A DNA stretch of 64,000 bases, taken from assembly GCA_028571685.1 (NCBI GenBank), contig CM053146.1, positions 64,761,431 to 64,825,430 on the forward strand, read 5' to 3'. The notes below the pieces were generated by a model. It was not told the origin of the DNA. It did not search any database and worked only from the letters and a program-made list of their open reading frames with translations. Both the position numbers and the translations under genes were made by a program. Positions 1-11,200 of this stretch are shown here, one piece after another. How positions within the stretch are numbered: the stretch's first letter is position 1; the number at the start of each line of letters is the position of its first letter. Source of the DNA: Heterohyrax brucei. Its lineage: Eukaryota; Chordata; Mammalia; Hyracoidea; Procaviidae.

Positions 1-345
1 TTGTTACCTCCTGTTTTTCTCGGGTACCTGTCAGTAATATCAGGGTGAAATGGCATCTCGTTGTGGTTTTGATTTGTATCTCTCTAGTAGTACTGGCAAG
101 GCATTTTCTCAGGTGTCTGTTAGCTGCCTGAAGGTCTTCTCTGTTCATATTATTTGCCCATTTTTAACTGGATTATTGGTCCTTTTGGTTGTAAGGGTGT
201 TGGATTTTCTTACAGACTTTAGAGATTAGGCTCTTGTTGGATATTTCACAGCCAAAAAATGTTTCCTGCTCTGTAGGTTCCCTTTTTACTGTTCTGGTAA
301 ACTCTTTTGATGAGTGTAAATGATTAACTTTTAAAAGATCCAGCT
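1..345 (-). mobile_element. L1 3' fragment
   Basis: The + strand carries the complement of the late-ORF2/3' end block, for example GATGCCATTTCACCC read on the minus strand near 45-60. Continues beyond the window. Confidence 0.8.
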
Positions 346-360
346 TATGTAGCTTAACTT

Positions 361-415
361 CAGGTCAAACTGCCAACATTACAGCCGAGCTTTTAACCAT
401 TGCACCCCAAGGGAT
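361..415 (-). repeat. AfroSINE fragment
   Basis: Keeps AAACTGCCAAC and the tRNA-like AACCATTGCACCCC head, complement orientation, only ~55 bp. Confidence 0.6.
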
Positions 416-640
416 CTAGCTCCTGGATTGATGGTCTTTAAGCCATGGGTGTCTTCCAACCACTTAACTTGACCAGGGAGGACCACCGGAACCTGACAAT
501 GCCATCCACAAGCCAAGGACAAGCAAGGCAGCTGGTTTAAGCCTTGACGGAGCTTTGTGTCCTTGGCAAGAGTCCTTCAAAACAGTGTTTAACCCTTTCC
601 AATCCTGGTCACTTTTCTATCGGCCAGTTTGACATCAAGT

Positions 641-708
641 GATTACATGAAGGAAATACATGAAGGAGAGAAATACATGAAGGAGAGAGATACATGAAGG
701 AGAGTAAG
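641..708. repeat. short minisatellite, ACATGAAGGA units
   Basis: Four uneven copies of a unit containing TACATGAAGGAGAG, 14-20 bp apart, one after another. Confidence 0.8.
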
Positions 709-2029
709 AGAATGTTAAAGATGGTAGGTGCCATCTTCACTGACTTATAAGTAGACAGAGGCCAAAAAAGGGATCCAACTTGCCCATAGTCACACAGTAA
801 ATCTCAAAAAGATAAACTAGAACCTAAGTCTTCTGTTCAACAATACCATCCATTCCAGGTTCAGCCACTTGTGAGATCCGAGTCTTGTTTGATACTCTTC
901 CTTGATTTTTATTCTTGGTCTCAGACTACTAATACTAAAACCAAGCCCAAAGTGAACCTTCCTAAAGGTACTCTAAGTTTAAAATATTGAAACATCCTGA
1001 TTCTGGACTCTTTTGTTCTGCTCAATACATAAGTAAAATGAATGGTTCTATGTAATCATGTAATTGACAAAGTTCTCCTCTCCATCCCTACCTCAGGCAC
1101 CAAAGTATGTATGTATGATCAATGTGGATTACTTTGAGTTAAACTAATCTTCAAAAAAAGATTAGATTTACAATAGAACTGACATCCTTATAAATTGGTC
1201 TAATTTAGGCAAATAACTCATTTCAACAGTGTTTCATTCCTAAGTCATTTGATCTAAGAGAGGGTATACTCTTTCCATTGTAACTCTGATGTACAGTCTC
1301 ATTTTTTATGCTAATATGATGAAACAGACCACTGCTTCTGTGTGGTATAATGTGATGTTTCATTAAAATCTCTATGATGTACTAGTCTCTAATCATACCT
1401 CATACTTTTTTAATTTTCCTTCTCCTTCACTCTAACTTATGTCCTCTTTGACCTCATTCCCTTAATTTCCTTGTTTTCTTGTCAGCCTGTCAGTTAATTC
1501 TCCCTTGCCCATCTAGACTGCGCAGCATACCCTCAGTCCCCCGCGTTCCTCTGTTGCATCACCTGGCCAACCCTGAACCTCGGGTCTCGGATCTCTCATT
1601 TCTCCCTGTTCTCCTTTTCCTCACATTTAGTAACTGAGGATAGGTAGAGGAAATCAATTCACCAGGTGACTGTCACTACAAATATATGGCTTCTAATTTC
1701 ATCTGGCACTGTAGCCTCTTGTACACTTCTTTTGTTTTACCTAGGTCATTCCTTGTTCCTAATGTTTAAGCTGAGACCTCATCCCTTGCTCCTGTCTCTC
1801 TCAACAGAAGGTATTTTCTGTTGAGCATGGTAATTTAGCATACACAGGGAATTAGAGATAACTGTATACACATCATGAGATCTACTCCTAGAAAAAACAT
1901 TTTTTTTGAGAGCTAGGAAAAATTTGTCTTCTTAAGTAAGATGAAGTTGTTGAGTGAGTAACACTTATGTCTTTGCTTCTCCAAGAAGGTTTTGGAATTA
2001 AATGAGCCAAAGATATACAAAGAAACCCT

Positions 2030-2205
2030 GATTATGTAGTGATGCAGAGCTGTAGCTGATATCTGAAAGACTGACAGTTTGAATCCAACAGGTGCTCCTT
2101 GGAAACCCTATGGGGCAGTTCTACTCTGTCCTTCAGGGTCACTGTAAGTGTATGAGTTGGAATCCACTTGTCAGCAATGGTTTTTCTTGTTTTGTTGTTG
2201 TTTGT
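2030..2205 (+). repeat. AfroSINE
   Basis: Plus copy with a worn head; GGCAGTTCTACTCTGTCC core and TTGGAATCCACTTG tail region kept. Confidence 0.8.
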
Positions 2206-2774
2206 TTGTTTTTAAGATGAGGAACTCTGACACTTCTGACACTCCCTCTTCTACAACCTGCAAAAACTCAGCAGTCAGGTCAGGACTTGGGATTACCAAA
2301 ACTACAGCAACTACATGCAAGGGGAGAATTCCCGAACATGCTGGGAATGAAAGGGAGAGAGAATTACTGCTCTCACTTCTTTGTTTGTCCCTTATAGTTA
2401 ATCACAAAGTCTGCTTACTTTGTCTTCTTAAGTGCCTGGTGTTGCAAGATCTACAGACCATGATGGGGTTGGGGGTTAGTTAGGGAGAGCTGTTTTAGTT
2501 CTTCTGAGACATCTGGAATGGGGTGGAGGGGGCATGGGGAAGACAGTTTGAGCAGTTCTGGAAATGCTGAAGAGAACTTTCATGTGTGGATTGTCTAGTG
2601 AGTAGTTGTAAATTAGAACCTGAAGCTATCTGTTTTAACTGCTGGCTTCTAAATAGTGGTTTGAGTGCCAGGAGGGGGTCAACAGGGTCTCCCGAAGGAA
2701 CACAAAAAACCGGAAATTTGGAAAGTGGAACACAGATGGAATCACTGTGGGTCCTGACAGTTTAAAGATACACT

Positions 2775-2985
2775 AAATAAGCCCCATTGCCACTGAGTCA
2801 ATTCTGACTCACTGTGACCCTACAGGACAGAGTAGAACTGTCTCATGGGGTTTCCAGGATTGTAAGTATCTGTGAAAGTCGAATAACACATCCTTCTTCC
2901 ACAGAGCTGCTGGTAGGTTCAAACCAGTGACCTTTCAGTTAGCAGCTGAGTGCTTAACCACTGCACCACCGGGAAGGACTCCTAC
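2775..2985 (-). repeat. AfroSINE, long type
   Basis: Complement orientation; carries the extra ~50-bp block between the TTTCCA and GGTTCAAACC parts that marks the longer subfamily. Confidence 0.9.
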
Positions 2986-3050
2986 ACCAACTCAGAAGAA
3001 TCTGAAAAGGACGCTAAAATAAAACAGTCAGAAATGTACGTGTAATTGTA

Positions 3051-3056
3051 TTTATT
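3051..3056 (-). terminator. LY75: probable distal LY75 poly(A) signal AATAAA
   Basis: The minus strand reads GAATAAATAC, followed 20-30 nt later by a T-rich stretch (TGACTGTTTTATTTTAG) that could serve as the downstream element. An AfroSINE begins just beyond, at 2,985. Other AATAAA-like hexamers lie at ~3,200 and inside the UTR, so alternative ends are possible. Confidence 0.5.
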
Positions 3057-4089
3057 CTTTAAAAAATGCACACAAAATCTTTTTTAAAATGTCTCTTTTT
3101 TAAAATAGCTATGCAATTTCTGCTCCTACTATATGTATAACATAAAACCCTATGTATATAGATATATTTTTTTTCCCAACAAGGATCAACTCCAATACTT
3201 TTATTTAAAAGATAAAACAACTTTGTAACAGCATCACCACTATATACTGCTTTACTTTTCCCATCTCTATAGGCTTAGTTCTTTGAATAAAGTCTTACCT
3301 ACTACACTGTCCCAATCTACGAGAAGAAAATTAGTCAGACATATTTAATAAAAAATATTTTAGGACAACTGCAGAGTATATTAAAACCCTCTTAGAAAAT
3401 TATTTACAACTTAATCATAATATAAACACTCCCAACTTTACAATAAATGCATGGCTTTTATAAAAACACATACCCTACAGTACAGATATAAGTGAAACAT
3501 GGGGTAAAATGTACACCACACCCAAGGGAAACTATTTTTAAGAATATATCCTAAGTGGTGTAAACTGTAGTAACTGTAAAAGTGTTTCCTTAATCATCCA
3601 TAATTTTAAACATTTTAGGAGTAATTACAAGGTTTAGAATTTCGTTGTAAAGTGTTCATTTTTACAAATGCAGGATATACAAATGATGCACCTTTCACCA
3701 ACCCTTTCTTCAGCTCATGTAAAAAGCAACAAATAAAAAATTCTTAGTCAAATTTGACATGCAAGATTAAGCATATAATGTGTCAAGTTTTCAAAAACTA
3801 TTATCCCTAGTTGATTTCCTTTAAAAAGGAAATTGTCAATTTTAATATATAGAAGACAAAAAACATGCTGCTATAAGAAGGATACATAATCAATCCAAAA
3901 ATAATGTTCCCACACTTTAGAAAACATTAAGTAATACATTTTCTTTAAATGGCCATTGTTTTATAAATAATTCTGAACAGACAAAAGCATTTCTATTTAA
4001 ATGATTTTGATGTGAAGTGTCTTTGTAATAGCATGAAAGTATCTTGCCAAAAGTCATCATTCGGTTGTCTGAAAAATAATCACGTTCCT

Positions 4090-4614
4090 TGCTATGGATT
4101 GAATTGTGTCCCTCCAAAAATAGGTGTCACCTTGGCAAAGCCATAGTTCCCAGTGTTCTGTGGTTGTCCTCCATCTGGTGATCTGATGTATTTATCCCAC
4201 ATGTGGTTAAGTCCTAACCTCTATGATGTTAACTAGGCAAGATGAGAGGCAGTTACGACCACAAAGGAGGGTGCAATCTGCAGGACTAGGCTGTATCTTA
4301 TATCAAACTCTTTTGAGATATAAAAGAGAGAAATGAGCAAAGAAGAGAGGGACCTCATTGCTACTAAAGAAGAAGAGCCGAGGGGGAGCACATCCACTGG
4401 ACTCAGGTTTCCTGCACTAAGAAGCTCCTGTACCAGGGGAAGACTGATGAAAAGGATCCTCCCCCAGAGATCAGAGACAGAGAAAGCATTCTCCTGGAGC
4501 TGGTGCCCTGAATTTGAACTTCTAGCCTTCTAAACCTTGAGAGAATAAATTTCTGTTCCTTTAAGCCAGCTATTTGTGGTATTCATTTATAGCAGCACTA
4601 GATAACTAAGATAT
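4090..4614 (+). mobile_element. MaLR-like solo LTR inside LY75 3' UTR
   Basis: Starts TGCTATGGATTGAATTGTGT, the hallmark of MLT1/MaLR-type LTRs, has an internal AATAAATTTCTG poly(A) region and ends CACTAGATAACTAAG. Antisense to LY75. No clear target duplication is visible. A non-coding remnant. Confidence 0.8.
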
Positions 4615-5074
4615 TTGTTGTTTAATAACTTTCCCCAAATACTACAAGTGACTATTATAAAAACAATGTTAATATTACTTAGGGTTCGGTTTGCATCTTC
4701 AGATACTATTTTTGAATTTGACAAGCTGTTCTTAAAAATTAAAAGGTAGGTGTGTGATCTTGTAACATGCTGATTTTAGTTTTCTAAAGATTTGTGTAAA
4801 AAATGCATTAAAAATACATACCCTAGTTACCAACCACTTTCTTAGAGAAAATGCACATTAAGCTTATTACTCTATAAACAATTTCAAGTTCAGTTCTAGC
4901 TTCTCCATTCTAGTAGACACAGTTACAAACATGGCACTTAATTGTGGATACCAGGATAACAAACAACTGGAAAAACTTTTACTTAGGAACAGAGTAAATA
5001 CTGACACTGGAAAAATTTCAAATGGCTCATTTTTCCTAACACATCAGTGCAAATAAGCAAACTTTTAGGAGAAT

Positions 5075-5253
5075 TCAGTCACTGAAAGAAGGAAGAATGA
5101 TCTCATCATCATTCACTCCTTGTTCATACCGAACTGAAGAGAAGCCCACCCAGCGTAAACGTTTCCTTTTTATGAAGCACCAAATCAGTGCAGCGATGAG
5201 AGCTAAGACACTCAGCACTGCCAACGTGATGGCTGTCCCTTTGGAATCAGGTC
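5075..5253 (-). CDS. LY75: LY75 exon ~35 coding part: membrane span and cytoplasmic tail
   Basis: Residues ~1665-1722 and the TGA stop. The acceptor is TTTCCCTATTCCAG. After a short stalk comes one membrane span (about [20 protein letters not shown]), a basic stop-transfer KRKR, then a tail with [15 protein letters not shown] and [14 protein letters not shown] is the tyrosine-based coated-pit signal of DEC-205. NDDE stands where human has an EDE triad, the acidic motif reported to send the receptor to MHC II-positive late endosomes. Confidence 0.96.
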
Positions 5254-8200
5254 CTGGAATAGGGAAAGATACAACATTGGAGGAGGGAATAGGGATCATG
5301 AATAATGACTGTGCATAAGCTGAGTGTCATATATTTAAGCTCTGTACATGAAATAAATAAGTACTTCATTATTTCATAGCAGCTACACAGAATTCAAACA
5401 CATCATAAAATGCTTAAGTGCATTCTTTTAAACTGTCATTGCTATAGGAATTTTCTTTCAAAGAAATTAAAGCACTGTCATCGTTTTCTGTCTCCCTTTC
5501 CATTGTTTGGACGTATTGCTGCCAGTATCCCAGCCTCCTTTGATAGTAATGGCCAAATGTTGTAATTTTCATGTTTGATTCATCTCAGAAGAACCAAACT
5601 CACTGCCACTGAGTCAATTTCAACTCACAACAACCTTATAGACAGATTAGAACTGCCCCCACAGCTTCCAAGGAGTGTCTGGCAGATTTGAACTGCTGAC
5701 CTTTTGGTTAGCAGCTGTAGCACTTAATCACTATGCCACCAGTGATTCACCTAGGAACAAATAAAGTGTTACTTGCATCACGATGATTTGAGCCTCTGGA
5801 ATGACCTCATTTAGTTCCTAGGCTATTCAGTTTCAAATGTTGTCCCAGGCCTCTTCTTCATCTCTATATTCCTTAGATGGAGCCAGTCTGTCCCATAGCT
5901 TTAAATACCATTTCTGTGTTGAGGGCTTTTAGCCTCATCCTCTCTCTTATACATCCAACTACATACTAGACATCACCATATGAATATCTCACTTCCCTAA
6001 GGACAACTCAAAATGGCTAAAAGAGAATTCAATTCACACCAGTCTGATCCCGCTCCCCATCACTCCCAAAATCTTCTAGTTGTTTTTTTTTTCCACTCAG
6101 AAAAGAACCGGAATCCTTGACCCTTGCTTCCAAAGGCCTGCACACTTGGTACTTGCCTAACTTTCTACCCTTCCTTGAATTCTCAGGAAGCTCATTCTGC
6201 CTTTGGGTCTCTGCTCCTGCTGGTAATGCTGCCCGATAGCTTTCTTCCCTTGATCTTCGCTTGGTTGTCCTTTCAGATCTCAGCTCCAGTGTCTCCTACC
6301 CTGTGACATCTTCCCTGATAACTCATCTAGGATAGCTATCTGCCTCGTCTTGCTCACATCACCCTTTAATTTTCTGCGCAGTTCATAATGATTTTTTTCA
6401 CATGCAGCTTGATTTCACTTTTATTTTTTGCATTTTAAAAAATATTGTGCTTTAGATGGAAGTTTTCAGAACACACTAGTTTCTCATTACACAATTAATA
6501 CAATATTTTGTTTTGTGACATTGGTTGCCAAACACTTCACATGTCAACACTCTCCCCTTCTTGACTTTGGGTTTCCTGTTACTGGCCATTCTGCCCCCTC
6601 TTATCTTCTCTTCCCAGCCCCTGGGAAGGGTGCCCACTTGGTCTCATTTTGTTTTGTGGGCCCATCTGAGCTGTGGCTGAAGAGGGAACCTCAGGAGTGA
6701 CTTTTTTTACTGAATTAAAAGGGTGTCTGGGAGACAGACTCTAAATGGTTTTTGTAGTCTCTGTCAGATGAGTAAATTTTTTATATTTATTTTTTAATGA
6801 GTTAAAATTTTGTTCTACATTTTTCTCCAGCTCTGTTTTGGACCCTCTGTTGTGATCCCTGTCAGAGCTGTCAGTGGTGGTAGCTGGACGCCACCTAGTT
6901 GTGCTGGATGCAGTCTGGTGGTGCTTGTGGTCCATTAGCTCTTCATAATAGTCATTCAAGTTCTCACTGGACTCTGCTGGGTCCTTCTTCCCTAGTCTGT
7001 CTTAGTCTGGAAGCTCAGCAGAAACCTGTCTGCCATGTGTGACTGCTGGTATCTGAATACCAGTGACATAGCTGCCAGCATCACAGCCACACAGAAACCC
7101 CCACAGCACGACAAACTAATAGACAGGTGGGGGCACTCAATGGCACCTAACAACAACAACAACAATCCTTTGCACTAATCTTTCCCTATGTCTTTGGTTT
7201 TCTTCATTTTCCCTTGCTCCAGATGAAGTGGGATCAGTGGGGAATCTTAGATGTCCACTCACAAGCTTTTAAGACCCCAGGAGCTACTCATCAAGGCAGT
7301 ATGTTGAACATTATTTTTATAAACCATATTATGCCAATTGAGCTAGATGTCCCCTGAGTCCATAGTCCTGAACCCTCAGCCCCGTAATTAAGTCTCCACG
7401 GCAGTTTGCATGTGTCTATGAAGCTTCCATGATCTTGCCTTGTCAGATTGTGCTGACTTCCTCATTACAGTGCACTGTCTGACCCCATCATCAAAGTTAC
7501 CACTTATCCAAGGTCTTTGAAAACAAAAACAAAAACAAAAAACCTACTGTCATCGATTGTGACTCATGGTCACCCTGTAGGACAGGGTAGAGCTGCCCTA
7601 TAGGGTTTCTAAGGAGCTGGTAGATTTGAACTGCCAAACTTCTTGGTTAATAGCTGTTGTTAACCATTGTGCCACCAGGGTCATTGTCTGTTGTCTAGTT
7701 AGTGGTTTTCTGTCCATACCCTCTGCCCATCCTCGTAACTATCAAAGACTGTTTCTTTTTGTGTGTAAACTTCTTGATGAGTTTTTATAATAATGATATC
7801 ATATAGTATTTGGCCTTTTGGGATTGACTTACTTCAGTCAGTGTAATGCATTCCAGGTTCATCCATGTTGTGAGATGTTTAACAGATTCATCATCATTCT
7901 TCTTCATTGCATAGTGTTCCATTGTGTGTATATATTATACATTGTTTATCCATTCATCTGTCAATGGCACTAATGTTGTTTCCATCTTTTTGCTGTTGTG
8001 AATAATGCTGCAATGGATATGCAGATGTCTTTTCATGTGATGGCTCTTATTTCTCTAGGACATATTCCTAGAAGTGGGATAGCTGGATCATATGGTACTT
8101 CTATTTCTAGGTTTTTAAGGAAATGCCACATTGTTTTTCAAAATGATTGCACCATTCTGTATTCCCACCAGCAGTGCATAAGAATTTCAGTTTCTCTGAA

Positions 8201-11200
8201 GCATCTCCAACATTTGTTATTTTCTGTCTTTTGATTCAAGCCAGTAATGTCACAGGGAGATGGTATTTAGATTTTGTGGTTTAGATTTGCATTTCTCTAG
8301 TGGCTAGAGGAAATCTTGGTGGTGTACTGGTTAAGAGCTATGGCTGCTAACCAAAAGGTCAGCAGTTCAAGTCTACCAGGCATGCCTTGGAAACTCTACA
8401 GGGCAGTTCTACTCTGTCCCACTTAGTTGCTGTAAGTCCAATAAGGCTCAACAACAGGTTTGCTTTGGTTAATAGAATTTCCTCAGACGTCTGACAGCCA
8501 ACTGAATGTCTTCTTCAGTGAGGTGTTAGTTCATGTCCTTTGCTGGTTTTTAAGAGGATTTTTTTTTTTGTAGAAGCATTGGATTTTTCTGTACATTCTG
8601 GAGATCAGACCTTTTACAGACTTGTTATGGTCAATCTTTTCCCCCAGTCCGTAGGTTCTCTTTTTACTCTTTTGGTGAATTTTTTTGAATAGTATAAATG
8701 TGTAATTCTCACAAGATCTCTGTTTCTTTTATCTTCTAGTGTCTGTGTATTGTTTGTTATGGTTCATATTCTATTTATGCTGTGTACTAGGGCCTCTAAT
8801 GTTGACTCTACTTTTTTTAACTATGATCTTTGGAGTTCTTGGCTTTTATTTAGATCTCAGATACATTTTGAATTAGTTTTTTGTATGGTGTGAGATATGG
8901 GTCCTATTTTATCTTTTTACAGATGGACATTCAGCTTGGCTAGTGCCATTTGTTAAAAAATTGTCTTTTGTTCATTTAATGGACTTTGGGCCTTTGGCGA
9001 AGATCAGGTGACAATAGGTGGATGGCTTTAGTTTGGTTTCTGGATTCTGTTCTATTGGTCGATATGTCTGTCATTGTACCAGTTCTAGACTGTTTTGACT
9101 AACTAGCTGTATAGTAGGTTCAGAGGTCAGGTAGTGTGAAGCCTCTTGCTTTACTTGTTCTTCTTTCAAAAGTGCTTTACTCACCCAAGGTCTGTTTCCT
9201 ACACATATAAAGTTAATGATTAGGTTTTTTTTTCCCCCCCAATCTCACTGAAGAAGGCTGTTGATATTTGGATCAGGATTGCATTATTTCTGTAGATTTC
9301 TCCGGGTACAACTGACATTTTTGCACTGTTGAGCTACCTATCCATGAACATGGTATGTTTTTACATTTATGTAGCTCTCTTTTGGTTTCTTATGGCATTG
9401 TTTTGTAGTCTTCTTTGCATAGGTGTTTTATGACCCTCGTTAGATTTTTCTCAAAGTTTTTTTTTTTTTTTTTTAAGGGGCTATTACAAATAGTATTTTT
9501 TCCTGATTTCCTTTTTGTAGTTCTCTTTATTGGTGTATGGGAATCCAATTGATTTTTGTGTGTTTATCTTGTATCTTGCTACTCTGCTGAATCTTTGTAT
9601 AAGTTCCAGTAGTTTTCTTGTGGAGTCTTTTGGATTCTCTATGTCTAATACTGTATCATCTGAAAAAAAGGATAGTTTTACTTCTTCTTTTACTTGGATA
9701 CTATTTATTTCTTTTTCTTGGTTTTATTGCTCTAACTAGGACTTTCAACACAGTGTGTTAAATAGCAGTGCTGATAAACAGCATCCTTCTCTTGTTCCTG
9801 TTCTCAAGGGGAATGTTTTCAGCTTCTGTCCATTAAGAAACATGTTGGCTGTTGTTTTTGAATACATGCCCTTTACTATGTTGAGGAATTTTCCTTCTAT
9901 TACTGTTTTATTGAGAGTTTTGTTTGTTTGGTTTAAATCAGCAATAGGTGCTAGACTTTATTGGATGCCTTTTTTGCATCATGTAATTCTTTTTTCTCTT
10001 CCACTTATGTGGTGGATTATTTTGGTTGGTTTTTCTGATGTTGAACCATCTTTGCATACCTCCTATGGATCCCACTTGGTCGTGGTATATTAATTTTTTT
10101 TGATGTGATGCTGAATTCTATTGGCTAGAATTTTATTGAGAATTTTTACATCTATATTCATGAAAGATACTGGTCTGTGACTTTCTTTTTCTTGTGATGT
10201 CTTTGCCTAGTTTTGATATCAGGGTTATGCTGAGTTCATAGAATAAATTCAAAAGTATTTCATTTTCTATGCTCTGAAATAGTTTGAGAAGTATTGGTGT
10301 AAGCTCTTCTCTGAATGTTTGGTAGAGTTCTCCACTGAAAGGGCCAGGACTTTTTTTGTTGTTGTAGAGAGGTGTCTTTCTTTGTTTTTTAAATCTCTTC
10401 TTTTGCTACAGGTCTGCTGAGATTTTTTACTTCAGTTTACACTAGTTTAGTTAGGTAATTTGTCCTAAGTTTTCAGATTTGTTGGGGTATAGTTTTACAT
10501 AGTACTTTGTTATGATCCTTTTAATTTCAGATAAGTTTGTTGTAATGTCTCCAAATAATTTATTATTGAGGTTATTTGTTCCCTCTCTTGTTTTTCTTTT
10601 GTTAATTAAGCTAATAGTTTTTCAATTTTGTTGATCATTTCAAAGAACCAGTGAGGATAGAAGGCAGGAGAAAGGAAAGGAAAGATGGGAAAGAAAGAGA
10701 AGAAACTAACAATAACCACAAAAATAGATTTGGTATCAGGTGAGCTGCCTTTGGAGGTGAGGCAGATTGGGGTGGTGGTAAGATAATGTCTCTTTTGCTG
10801 GGAGGCCTGGCCCAGTCCATTAGGAAATGACAGAGGCAGCACAGAGAGAAAGGAGGAAAACGGAGAAGAGGAAGGATAAAGAAAAATAAAAAATATGGTT
10901 CTGAGGAAGCCAGTCTGTGATGTCATGCAGATCCGGGGAGACCATGTACCAGAGACTCTCTCGCCAAGAAATATAGTACAGACTGTCAAGAAGGGTAGGG
11001 GCAATGCATGGTGCTAAGTGGGTGAGAAAAAGGAAAGGGAGAGAGAGAAGCAACAACAACAACAACAAAATAACAATAAACAATATGGCATGGAGGGAAC
11101 CTGCTGGTAGGGGTGCCATAGACCCAGGAAGGCTATGTGCCAGTGGCTCTCTAGCTCACTAGTATGGCAGAGCTGATCAAGAAGAGGATAGGACAGCACA

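Larger units (their letters stand above)
1..3029. other. 3' flank of LY75, no gene seen
   Basis: Intergenic stretch between LY75 and the expected CD302 locus beyond position 1. It holds an L1 tail fragment, three AfroSINE pieces and a short minisatellite, each listed separately. 720-2,030 and 2,216-2,770 look like single-copy sequence in which I see no exon with convincing splice sites. Confidence 0.6.
3030..5074 (-). other. LY75: LY75 3' UTR
   Basis: AT-rich sequence downstream of the stop, with no AfroSINE between the stop and ~3,030. The likely end is the AATAAA whose complement is TTTATT at 3,051-3,056. A 525-bp MaLR-like LTR on the opposite strand interrupts it at 4,090-4,614. Without the LTR the UTR would be about 1.5 kb. 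Three ATTTA pentamers (complement TAAAT) lie close together near 3,945-4,002, a possible instability element. The end point is inferred. Confidence 0.65.

Noticed and set aside
2148..2483. 111-codon + strand ORF
   Set aside because: Begins inside an AfroSINE tail, has no splice context, and shows no family resemblance.
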